Below are positions 53,803 to 61,800 of a DNA stretch of 64,000 nt, one piece after another. The notes beneath the pieces are model-generated. The model was not told the DNA's origin and made no database searches. It was given only the letters and a program-made list of their open reading frames with translations. The stretch is from contig NZ_SPHO01000019.1 in NCBI RefSeq assembly GCF_005845215.1, positions 58,830 through 122,829 of the forward strand, read 5' to 3'. A program made the position numbers and the translations under genes. Every line of letters begins with the position of its first letter. Within the stretch, counting starts at the first letter, position 1. This DNA comes from Clostridium sp. 1001271st1 H5. GTDB lineage: Bacteria > Bacillota > Clostridia > Lachnospirales > Lachnospiraceae.

Positions 53803-54321
53803 CTAATCAATGAAAATTCCTGCTGTAACTGGGCTAAAACCTTCAAATTTATCATTATAAACAGCTGAGAATACCCCTCTTAATCGATAATAATAACCCT
53901 TTTCCTGACCTTTAAATGTAATGTTTACTGTAGGGGTATCCAATCCTTCAGGATAATCTTTTGCATAATATTCAGCGTCATAATATGTTACCTGTCTCCA
54001 GCGTTCGGATGTTTCATCCCATCTATCCAAATAAACTGTAATGTATGCCTCATCTACTGGTATGGCTAAAAATCCAATAGCTACTGCACCAATATCCCCA
54101 TTACCTTCATCAGAAATTGCTAAATCAGCTCTCATAAAAAAATCGCCCCTTGCTTTAGCAAATTCAGAAACCTTACTTTGTCGTATAGACTTTGGTAATA
54201 ATTCAGAAACCTCATTAACCGAGGTATAGTCATTTGGGTTATATGGTTTAGCATAAACAGTTAATGTCGTCATAGACAAAATAAGAATACTGCTCAAAAT
54301 TGTAACTATATACTTTTTCAT
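53803..54321 (-). CDS. Secreted protein of unknown function
   Basis: 172 residues; signal peptide with likely cleavage after VYA (about 24) and a beta-rich mature domain with many Tyr. AT-rich compared with neighbours, hinting at later acquisition. It follows the DUF4367 gene by 15 bases behind AAAAAGGAG, so it is probably co-expressed and may be an output of that regulatory unit. It resembles small exported proteins seen in Lachnospiraceae, but I cannot name a family with confidence. Confidence 0.72.
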   Translation of the reverse strand: MKKYIVTILSSILILSMTTLTVYAKPYNPNDYTSVNEVSELLPKSIRQSKVSEFAKARGDFFMRADLAISDEGNGDIGAVAIGFLAIPVDEAYITVYLDRWDETSERWRQVTYYDAEYYAKDYPEGLDTPTVNITFKGQEKGYYYRLRGVFSAVYNDKFEGFSPVTAGIFID

Positions 54322-54336
54322 TTGTACATCTCCTTT

Positions 54337-55143
54337 TTAAAATGTTAATCTCTCCACAATTTGTAGAAACGCTGATTCATCGATAACACCTGAAATAGAG
54401 TAATATGAACCATCTAATATTACTGATGTATCATATCTTAATTTTTCGTTAGATAACATTTCTCTATGGATATCTAAATTTTCTCCAATCCATTTATTAT
54501 AAATATTTAATTTATATTGGGAATCACCTTTATAGTTATATGAAACTTTCTTATCGTACTTTGACTGTATTAGAAAAACATTTTCTTGCTTATAATTAAA
54601 TTTCATATATGCTATTCCATTTTCTATATATAAACCTAAAAAATCCATATCCGGTGGTATATAACCCAATTTAAGTGGTTTGATATTCAGCTCCTCCCCA
54701 ATAACCTCATAAGCCTCATCCTCCCCATTGACCTCAGCCTTAAATGAATCATTTACAAAAATACCTTGTCCATCCCCCAACTCCTTCTCCCGATAAAAAT
54801 ACGACTTCGTCCCCATAGCCACCATACATCCACTCCCTGCCACAAGACAGGCAATTAAACCAACCGCAGCCAACCGCTTCCAGCCAAACCTCGGTCTGAT
54901 AACCTTGGGGTGCTCTGGTTGGTTGGATTCCGGTACATTCTTTGACTCAGCCCTTTCTTCCTGTATCCTTGTCCAGATTTTCTCAAATTCGTCTGGTGAT
55001 GGGGACGGAATGGGAAGGGGGACGGCCATATGCTTGACTGCTTCAAATTCTTTTAACAGTTCTTCATCTGATATATCATCCGTTCCCCAAATCGGGCAGT
55101 CCATAGAATTGTCCTGTTCTGAATCTCTTTTATAATCTCCCAC
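54337..55143 (-). CDS. DUF4367 membrane protein, probable anti-sigma factor
   Basis: 268 residues: acidic cytoplasmic N-terminus (about 1-80), one membrane helix (about 90-110), extracellular DUF4367 domain (about 150-268). This layout is that of clostridial anti-sigma partners of ECF-like sigma factors. Such a sigma gene lies at 56348-56899 on the same strand but murG, in the opposite direction, stands between. The 3' half is much more AT-rich than the 5' half. GGGAGATT before the ATG. Confidence 0.78.
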   Translation of the reverse strand: MGDYKRDSEQDNSMDCPIWGTDDISDEELLKEFEAVKHMAVPLPIPSPSPDEFEKIWTRIQEERAESKNVPESNQPEHPKVIRPRFGWKRLAAVGLIACLVAGSGCMVAMGTKSYFYREKELGDGQGIFVNDSFKAEVNGEDEAYEVIGEELNIKPLKLGYIPPDMDFLGLYIENGIAYMKFNYKQENVFLIQSKYDKKVSYNYKGDSQYKLNIYNKWIGENLDIHREMLSNEKLRYDTSVILDGSYYSISGVIDESAFLQIVERLTF

Positions 55144-55280
55144 GTGACACCTCTGTTTACCAAATCTCCTAAAGTTCCCTTTGCCTTTAGGGTTGACTTT
55201 TTGCGTTTAATGCTTACTATAATAGTAGACGTTTGTGAATGCCGGATTCCCCAGCATATCGTATTCTTTAGGAGGTTTTT

Positions 55281-56345
55281 ATGAAAAAAATCATTTTAAC
55301 CGGCGGCGGTACTGCCGGACACGTTACCCCCAATCTGGCCCTGCTCCCTTCACTGAAGGAGGCTGGTTACGAAATCCGCTATATCGGTTCATACCAGGGT
55401 ATGGAACGCAAGCTGATTGAAAATGCAGGCATTCCCTATGATGGCATATCCTCTGGCAAGCTGCGCAGATACTTTGATATCAAGAATTTTTCCGACCCAT
55501 TCCGCGTTGTCAAGGGTTACACGGAGGCCAGACGGCTCTTAAAACGCCATAAACCGGATGTAGTTTTTTCCAAGGGCGGCTTTGTTGCAGTTCCCGTGGT
55601 TCTTGCTGCCAAGCATTACAAAATTCCTGTCATCATACATGAATCCGATATGACGCCAGGACTGGCCAACAAAATATGCATTCCCTCCGCCTGCAAAGTC
55701 TGCTGTAATTTCCCGGAAACCCTTAAGTACCTTCCATCTGACAAAGCTGTGCTTACAGGCTCTCCTATCCGTGAGGAACTGCTCCAGGGCGACCGGCTGT
55801 CCGGGCTCACTTATGCCCATCTGTCCGCCCACAAGCCAGTACTTCTTGTCATAGGCGGAAGTCTGGGCTCTGTAGCCGTTAACACAGCAGTCCGCAACAT
55901 CCTTCCCCGTCTTCTGCCCAGCTATCAGGTAATACATATCTGCGGCAAAGGCAATCTGGATGAGAACCGGATTGGAACAGACGGATATGTACAGTATGAA
56001 TACGTTGACGCTCCCCTAAAGCATCTGTTTGCGGCAGCCGACCTTGTCATATCAAGGGCTGGAGCCAATTCCATCTGCGAACTTCTGGCACTGCGCAAAC
56101 CGAACCTGCTCATCCCCCTGTCAGCAGCGGCAAGCCGCGGAGACCAGATTCTCAATGCCAATTCCTTTGCAAAACAAGGATTCAGCAAGGTTCTGGAAGA
56201 GGAAGCATTGTCTGATGACTCTTTGTTTAATGCGATTAACGATTTATATTTAAACCGCAATACCTATATTCAGGCCATGGAACAAAGCAGTCTGAACAAT
56301 GCTGTTAAAACAGTTGTATCTCTCATTGAATCATGTGTGAAATAA
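55281..56345 (+). CDS. murG: UDP-GlcNAc:lipid I glycosyltransferase MurG
   Basis: 354 residues, GT28 family. It adds GlcNAc to lipid I to give lipid II on the inner membrane face. GGGTAGHV near the N-terminus (about 9-16), SKGGF (about 97), HESD (about 116), GGSLGS (about 193) and the donor-site ISRAGANSICE (about 258) are intact. AGGAGG before the ATG. It is alone, away from a division/cell-wall cluster, and lies between a sigma and an anti-sigma-like gene on the other strand. Confidence 0.95.
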   Translation: MKKIILTGGGTAGHVTPNLALLPSLKEAGYEIRYIGSYQGMERKLIENAGIPYDGISSGKLRRYFDIKNFSDPFRVVKGYTEARRLLKRHKPDVVFSKGGFVAVPVVLAAKHYKIPVIIHESDMTPGLANKICIPSACKVCCNFPETLKYLPSDKAVLTGSPIREELLQGDRLSGLTYAHLSAHKPVLLVIGGSLGSVAVNTAVRNILPRLLPSYQVIHICGKGNLDENRIGTDGYVQYEYVDAPLKHLFAAADLVISRAGANSICELLALRKPNLLIPLSAAASRGDQILNANSFAKQGFSKVLEEEALSDDSLFNAINDLYLNRNTYIQAMEQSSLNNAVKTVVSLIESCVK

Positions 56346-56347
56346 CC

Positions 56348-56899
56348 TTAGGGCCAATTATCTCTTTTTAGCAGTTCTTCTAGGTACTTCCTGATACGGC
56401 TGACTCTGGAATAGCATGCCTTTTCTGTAATATCCAACATAGCGCATACTTCCCTTGTCGGCCGTCCCTCTATCAATCTGAGCGTCGCGACCTGACGCCA
56501 GTTTTCAGGCATCCTCTCGATTTCCTTAATAATCGCCTCGCATCTCTCTTTGCTGACTACATAATCCGGCAGATTGGCAGCCTTATCGTGAGCCGGATAC
56601 TCCTCACTGTTATATGCCTCTTCGTCCAATTCCCCATAGCTCCTGTACTTCATCTTGCGGTGGAAATCCATACACCGGCTTTTTAGAATACGTATCAGCA
56701 GCGCCCTCTTACTTTCCTCGGCCATATCCAGGGAATATTTATAGCGGGCATATGAGACAAATGTATCCTGTACCACATCCTCAATATAATCCACAGGAAT
56801 ATCGTTCACATAAGCTATCCTTCTCAGGTATACCTCATATTCCAGATACATTTCCTCAAACAGTTTCTTATCTTCTGAATCCATCTTCTCAATCTTCAT
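56348..56899 (-). CDS. ECF-type sigma-70 family sigma factor
   Basis: 183 residues: region 2 (about 15-80, with DVVQDTFVSYARY) and region 4 HTH (about 130-180, LIEGRPTREVCAMLDITEKA). It directs RNA polymerase to a small regulon. It begins five bases after the HIT-gene stop, with no clear ribosome site, so is probably translated by coupling. Converges with murG with two bases between stops. The likely anti-sigma partner is the DUF4367 gene beyond murG. Confidence 0.88.
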   Translation of the reverse strand: MKIEKMDSEDKKLFEEMYLEYEVYLRRIAYVNDIPVDYIEDVVQDTFVSYARYKYSLDMAEESKRALLIRILKSRCMDFHRKMKYRSYGELDEEAYNSEEYPAHDKAANLPDYVVSKERCEAIIKEIERMPENWRQVATLRLIEGRPTREVCAMLDITEKACYSRVSRIRKYLEELLKRDNWP

Positions 56900-56904
56900 T
56901 GCAA

Positions 56905-57321
56905 TTACAGACAGCCTTTGATTTTATCCGCAACCTCTGCCAATTCTTCCGGCGAAGCCTTTCCCGGAGCCCAACTGACCATGGCCGGACCTCCTTCATA
57001 TCTTGGAATCACATGCATGTGGAAATGGAACACAGTCTGCCCGGCTGCTTCTCCATTATTCTGAACCAGATTGAATCCCGCACATCCAAGAGATTTCTTC
57101 ATCGCAGAGCCAATCTTGGCACCCAGAGGAAGTACCTTGGCGGCTGTATCCCCATCCAGTGCGCATACATCTGCAAAATGCTGTTTTGGAAGAATAAGGG
57201 CATGTCCTCTGGACGCCGGTCCCAAATCCAGAATCACGCGAAACTCTTCATCCTCATACAGAGTGGTTGACGGAATCACCCCGCCCGCTATTTTACAAAA
57301 AATACAATTGTCATCTGTCAT
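56905..57321 (-). CDS. HIT-family nucleotide-binding hydrolase
   Basis: 138 residues, Hint/HIT. The triad HFHMHVIPR (HxHxH, about residues 97-101) and N-terminal CIFCKIAGG are intact; the latter Cys residues with a His may bind Zn. Acts on nucleoside phosphoramidates or adenylated substrates. Second gene of rhomboid-HIT-sigma. AGGAGG before the ATG. Confidence 0.93.
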   Translation of the reverse strand: MTDDNCIFCKIAGGVIPSTTLYEDEEFRVILDLGPASRGHALILPKQHFADVCALDGDTAAKVLPLGAKIGSAMKKSLGCAGFNLVQNNGEAAGQTVFHFHMHVIPRYEGGPAMVSWAPGKASPEELAEVADKIKGCL

Positions 57322-57363
57322 TCTGAAAATCCTCCTTCCGCTGCGGTTAACACAGCCTGCATT

Positions 57364-57984
57364 CTATCCAGCCATACCGGAAATACCGGCAGCACGTTTT
57401 CTCCGATAAAGCAGGATACCTAAAATGAAGCCGGAAATCAGGCCTCCTATGTGGGCCACATTGTCCACCCCTGCTGAAGTGAACCCATGATAAAGCGTCA
57501 GCAGAACCATGAAACCCAGCTGCCTGTTGGTTAGTCCGTCCAACTGACCATGATGAATGGCAATCACATAGACCAGACCGCCTACCACACCGAAGATTGC
57601 GCCTGAAGCTCCCGCAGACACACTGGCCGCCCCTGTCCGTACCTGGACAGCCAGGGAGATGCCGTTGGCAGCAACACCGCTGGCAAGGTAAAATATCAAA
57701 TATTTGATATGACCAAGCGCCTTTTCCATCTTCTCGCCCAGCACCAGCAGAACCAGCATATTATTTGCCAGATGGCTGACTCCAAAGTGCAGGAACATGG
57801 CAGTAAACAGCCTGTAGTACTCTCCACCGAGGATAACAAAGGGTGCAAATACAGCCCCATGCCTTACCATGAATACTCCATCCTCAGTGGAGCCGATGGC
57901 TTCCAGATACAGAAATACCAATACGTTGACTGCTACCAACGCAATATTAACATATGGCCTGTTCCTGTTTATGCCTGTAACCAT
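57364..57984 (-). CDS. Rhomboid-family intramembrane serine protease
   Basis: 206 residues, about six membrane helices. Catalytic dyad Ser about 127 in AGASGAIFG and His about 178 in VAHIGGL; the HFGVSHLANN loop is also typical. It cleaves membrane proteins within the bilayer. It leads the unit with the HIT and sigma genes, which raises the possibility of action on the membrane anti-sigma protein. GAGGAATAAGG before the ATG. Confidence 0.92.
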   Translation of the reverse strand: MVTGINRNRPYVNIALVAVNVLVFLYLEAIGSTEDGVFMVRHGAVFAPFVILGGEYYRLFTAMFLHFGVSHLANNMLVLLVLGEKMEKALGHIKYLIFYLASGVAANGISLAVQVRTGAASVSAGASGAIFGVVGGLVYVIAIHHGQLDGLTNRQLGFMVLLTLYHGFTSAGVDNVAHIGGLISGFILGILLYRRKRAAGISGMAG

Positions 57985-58165
57985 CCTTATTCCTCACATC
58001 CTCAATGATATATAATCTTAACATACTTTAAAGGACTTGTTAAGTGGCTTTGACGCAATAAAGTTATTTTTTATGCCCCTCCTCTTGCTATTTAGTATTT
58101 CTGTGACCATGCTCCTGCAATTGGATTTTTTAAGTGGAAGGAGAATGCCGGGCCGCTCTGTTCTG

Positions 58166-59755
58166 TCAGTGAAACATATATCCATGGTCGGCCATAAATA
58201 TCTGGTCTCCCGGCTCCAGCTGTGTTGTCTCATTTGCCTCCAGCAGACGGCCTCTGACCCTGGTACCATTGGTGGAATTAAGGTCTGTTACACTATAATG
58301 CCCATTCTCTTCATCTAATCTTATATGAAAACGGCTCACTGTATCCTTCATGAGCACATAATCGGCCAAATCCTTGTGCTTGCCAATTACAAAGGGGTAA
58401 TAGGATATGGTAATATCCTCATCCGAACCATTCAGGGCAGATAAACGCCGGACGTCCTCCCCTTCTGCCGGCCGTTCTGATAAAAGGGCGGTCTGAAAGC
58501 ATTCACCGGTATTTCTTTCCGTCTTATTTTGTAAATTTTTATTTTCATCCTGATTCTCATCCTCATTCCGGTATATCTGAAACGGCTGATTACCGAACTC
58601 CCCGTCTTCCTCCTCTTCATCCTCATACAAAATTCTCCACGGGTCCTGTTCTTCTCCTGATTCTGTCTCTTTTCCCTTTACAGCCCTTGAGGCAATCAAC
58701 AGCCTGCATATATTAAATGCCGGCAACGCAAGCAATAGGCCTCCGTCCATTGCCGCAAACAGAATCCAATTATCAAAGACCGCTGTCCTCCCTTTGAACA
58801 GCCACAGCGCCAATGGAGGGAATATCACGGCTGCCAGCCATAGGATTATCTGGCGCATGAAACGTTTCCTGCCTGCACTCTTATCCAGTTCACTATGCAG
58901 CGTTCCATGCTGCTCCTTGGTTCCTCTTTCTTTCCGCCCTCTGCCAGTCTCCTGCCCCTGGGTCTCCTTCCGTCCTCTGCCAGTCTCCTTCCCCCGCGTC
59001 TCCTTCCGTCCTCTGCCTGCTTCCTCCCCCTGTGTTTTCTTACGCCCTCCGCCGGCCTCCTCCCCCCGCGGTTCCTTCTGTCCTCTGCCTGTCCCCTTTT
59101 CCTCCTTCTCTACCTTCTCCCAACACGCCTGCTCCCGGAATTCTCCCATCTCCGCAGAATCCTCCGGAGTCTCCTTAAATAGCGCCCTGTCTTTCCCCTT
59201 TCTCCGCTCCGCTGCAATCAGGCCCAGCAAATCCTCCATTCCGCAGTTTTCTTTAAGGCTTTCCTGATATAGCCCATAAGCCAGGACTACGCTCTCCCGG
59301 TCTTTGTGGTTTATCCTTTTCAGAATATATTGCAGGAGCCGGCTCAGCTTGTCCTGAAAATCCCCCTGAACACCGGGCACCAGACACAAACCGGTCTGGA
59401 ACAGCTCCGGTTCCACATAAATATATTCCGGCTCCATCAGGACCCCGCCAGCATCCAAAAGGTACTCTTCCATACCGTTTAATGCCCCATGAATCTGAAT
59501 CAACAGCTGGCATATCTCGTCCCTGGTTATAAAACGGGTATCCAGCAGCCGGCTTAGGGGCTGTCTGGATGTAATGTCATAGCAATATGAGGGCCGCCCA
59601 TCCTGATATGTTATATACATTCTCAGCAGTCCCCGAATCTCATTGTGGGCCAGCATTCTGGCTTCATATCCCGCCTCATAGCCAGGTTCATTCCCTGTCG
59701 GCCCTGCTACCAGATAATTCCGTTTTGCTTCCCTCCTGTAGCTAATTTCCATCAT
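58166..59755 (-). CDS. DUF6382-type N-terminal domain plus FHA domain protein
   Basis: 529 residues: N-terminal domain (about 1-165) of the DUF6382 type, an Arg/Gly/Glu/Lys repeat region (about 225-290), two membrane helices (about 305-345), and a C-terminal FHA domain (about 445-529, SRFHIRLDEENGHY and NGTRV) that binds phosphothreonine. It closes the Tad-like operon and probably couples phosphorylation to pilus or secretion assembly. Start ATG 59755 or 59752 overlaps the previous gene by 14 bases; no strong site, so coupled translation. Confidence 0.82.
   Translation of the reverse strand: MMEISYRREAKRNYLVAGPTGNEPGYEAGYEARMLAHNEIRGLLRMYITYQDGRPSYCYDITSRQPLSRLLDTRFITRDEICQLLIQIHGALNGMEEYLLDAGGVLMEPEYIYVEPELFQTGLCLVPGVQGDFQDKLSRLLQYILKRINHKDRESVVLAYGLYQESLKENCGMEDLLGLIAAERRKGKDRALFKETPEDSAEMGEFREQACWEKVEKEEKGTGRGQKEPRGEEAGGGRKKTQGEEAGRGRKETRGKETGRGRKETQGQETGRGRKERGTKEQHGTLHSELDKSAGRKRFMRQIILWLAAVIFPPLALWLFKGRTAVFDNWILFAAMDGGLLLALPAFNICRLLIASRAVKGKETESGEEQDPWRILYEDEEEEDGEFGNQPFQIYRNEDENQDENKNLQNKTERNTGECFQTALLSERPAEGEDVRRLSALNGSDEDITISYYPFVIGKHKDLADYVLMKDTVSRFHIRLDEENGHYSVTDLNSTNGTRVRGRLLEANETTQLEPGDQIFMADHGYMFH
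58935..59100 (-). repeat. Four-and-a-half 36-base tandem repeats in the FHA gene
   Basis: Units at 58935, 58971, 59007 and 59043, plus a partial one, each 36 bases, coding 12-residue units such as GRGRKETRGKET. In-frame, so copy number can change without frameshift. Confidence 0.85.
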
Positions 59756-60134
59756 CCCTGACCAGCCCTTCAATTAAAGTAATCCTGCGCAGGAATATCT
59801 CCGGGCGGAATACCCCCGCATCAATCTCCTTTTCCCATGTTCCACCGCTGCCTTTTCCATATATCCTCCGTCCTTTTTCCTTTACTGTCAGACTGCAGTC
59901 AGGAAAGGACATCAGGCGGCCCAGATGATTCCGGGCAGCAGATACGGTAGACTCCAGTTCCTGCACACTTCCATGGCGTCCCCTTTCCACTGCCTCATGG
60001 AGGCCCATGGCAGCCTTGGTTTCATCATGAATACGTCCCCCATGCTGGAGCATCAGCGATATGCACAGCAATACCATGGCCATAATCCATGCTGCCTCAA
60101 CTGTAAGGCTCCCATTCAGTGTTTTTCCCTTCAT
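59742..60134 (-). CDS. TadE-like pseudopilin
   Basis: 130 residues. A short basic leader, then GSLTVEAAWIMAM with the Glu at +5 and a single hydrophobic helix, the hallmark of TadE/F and prepilin-like proteins cut by a prepilin peptidase. The ATG overlaps the prepilin-peptidase stop by four bases. Minor subunit or assembly factor of the Tad-like machine. Confidence 0.8.
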   Translation of the reverse strand: MKGKTLNGSLTVEAAWIMAMVLLCISLMLQHGGRIHDETKAAMGLHEAVERGRHGSVQELESTVSAARNHLGRLMSFPDCSLTVKEKGRRIYGKGSGGTWEKEIDAGVFRPEIFLRRITLIEGLVRDDGN

Positions 60135-60655
60135 ATGAACATCACCCCGATTCCTGCGGGAACCAGGAATGGAAGAAAAGGAATGCGCAGCTTCCCCATA
60201 TCTGTTCCCTGTATGATTCCCTTAAGCATCAAAACTATGGACAGTAAAAAACAAGCGCCCAAACCGCCTGCCAATAGCGCCAGGTTTTTCATTGCCCCCA
60301 GATAAATACCCGATACCAGGAAGAACCATCCATCGCCTTTCCCCACAGCCTCTTTTGTCATCCGGGAAAGGAGAAGCAATCCTCCCCCTACCGCCATTGC
60401 CAGGACAGTATCCATAAGCCGCCCCATCGCCAAACCAAATAGCTGTAGGCGTCCTCCCCCCTGATAGGTGACGGCTGTATCCAGTACAATATACAGAACG
60501 CGTAAAACAGCGCCTCCGGTTCCGGACATCGCAATCAGACTAATTTTAATTTTGCGGTTTCTCATGTCCTGCCATGCTCCGGCCACCAGTGTCAGCAAGA
60601 AACCGCAGCGCAGCATTACTCCTGCCACTTCATGTCCTGCCGCAAGCTGTTCCAT
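60131..60655 (-). CDS. Prepilin peptidase, A24 family
   Basis: 174 residues, about five membrane helices. First catalytic Asp in WQDMRNRKI and second in the GxGD motif (GKGDGWF, about residue 105). It processes the pilin and pseudopilins of this cluster; no N-methylation domain. ATG 60655 behind GGTGGTGA; a TTG at 60679 behind GGGGGTG is an alternative start. Confidence 0.85.
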   Translation of the reverse strand: MEQLAAGHEVAGVMLRCGFLLTLVAGAWQDMRNRKIKISLIAMSGTGGAVLRVLYIVLDTAVTYQGGGRLQLFGLAMGRLMDTVLAMAVGGGLLLLSRMTKEAVGKGDGWFFLVSGIYLGAMKNLALLAGGLGACFLLSIVLMLKGIIQGTDMGKLRIPFLPFLVPAGIGVMFI

Positions 60656-60710
60656 CCAATCACCACCCAGTATCCCCAACCAAACGCACCCCCGGCCTTA
60701 TACTATTTTT

Positions 60711-60779
60711 CTGTGCAGCCATATTTTTTCTCTGCAACTATATTATTTTCTTCTGCAGCCATATTATTTTCCTCTGCAG
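60711..60779. repeat. Three 21-base tandem repeats before the prepilin-peptidase gene
   Basis: CTGCAGCCATATTATTTTCTT-like units at 60711, 60732 and 60753 with a partial fourth, in the gap after the TadE-like gene; the last unit overlaps its final codons. Confidence 0.65.
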
Positions 60780-61747
60780 TACGAACACTCCCCCAAATAT
60801 TCCACCTGCGGCAATGGTACTGCCTGAACATACGCAATAATGGACCGGCAGCTCTTAGACATATGATAGCTTGTACCATAGGGCATGACGTATACCGTAC
60901 CGCTGCTTCCTGAGCCGCAGGTCCTGCAGGGCGAATACCTTCCTCCGGACTCATTCCGCAGCTCCCCCACACCCCTCACATCCACTGCCTTTAAATTATT
61001 ATAAAGATAGTGGCAGGTCCTTAAGCGGTGGTAGCGGGTGGAATTCTTACCAATATATACCGTCTCATCCTCCTCTTCACCACCATTTCCGTCTCCACCT
61101 CCAAAACGTCCGCCATCCGACCCATTCCACATTCTGCGGCTGCACACCTGCTTCACGGGAATACTGTTGATTCCCAATACGGAAAAGGGAAGCCGCATCC
61201 TGTAATTCATCACTATATGGACCATCTCGTCCGTTCCTATATCCGTTCCTGCAAACGATACAGCCTCTATCCACTCCCTGTTAACGCTTCCCAGTATCCT
61301 GGCAGAAGCATAAGCTGCAGCCAGGACAGAGGAATCCGTATCCTCCCACCTCCCCACATCCACTTCCGTCCTGCCCTCTCCCGCGGTACGGAAACAGTAT
61401 TCCACATAGGCATACTGGCTCAGTTCCTCTCCCACGGACTCCATCACAGCCTGAATCTGCCTCTGACGGTCCAGCATCTTCATGGGCATGATGAGGCAGA
61501 AGCACAAAAACAGGAAAAGGGACAGACTGAGGGCCGCCTCTACTGAAAGGCTTCCCTGCATCTGGCAGGAGCTCCATGATAATGCCCTTTTTTCATGGAG
61601 CAGGCGACAGCTTCTACGTACTTGGAGAGGTGCGGTTGTATTTTTATCTGCTGTTTTATTATTTGTTGTTTTATTATTTATTGTTTTGCTATCTGGACCA
61701 TACGATTTTAATTTTATATTCTGCACCAGAAAAAAGGACATCATCAT
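60764..61747 (-). CDS. TadE-like protein with duplicated His/Cys C-terminal motif
   Basis: 327 residues. N-terminal basic segment (1-63), then GSLSVEAALSLSLFLF (prepilin-like cleavage and helix). After a Gly/Asp linker (about 210-225) come two related units: TRYHRLRTCHYL...CRTC and TSYHMSKSCRSI...CSYC, each with one His and three Cys, suitable for metal binding or disulfide bonding. AAAGGAGG directly before a run of three ATGs; the second (61744) has the best spacing. Part of the Tad-like operon. Confidence 0.78.
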   Translation of the reverse strand: MMMSFFLVQNIKLKSYGPDSKTINNKTTNNKTADKNTTAPLQVRRSCRLLHEKRALSWSSCQMQGSLSVEAALSLSLFLFLCFCLIMPMKMLDRQRQIQAVMESVGEELSQYAYVEYCFRTAGEGRTEVDVGRWEDTDSSVLAAAYASARILGSVNREWIEAVSFAGTDIGTDEMVHIVMNYRMRLPFSVLGINSIPVKQVCSRRMWNGSDGGRFGGGDGNGGEEEDETVYIGKNSTRYHRLRTCHYLYNNLKAVDVRGVGELRNESGGRYSPCRTCGSGSSGTVYVMPYGTSYHMSKSCRSIIAYVQAVPLPQVEYLGECSYCRGK

Positions 61748-61800
61748 GAACCTCCTTTCCCTATTCCTGATAAACCGGTACTTGTCATTTCCATCGGCTT

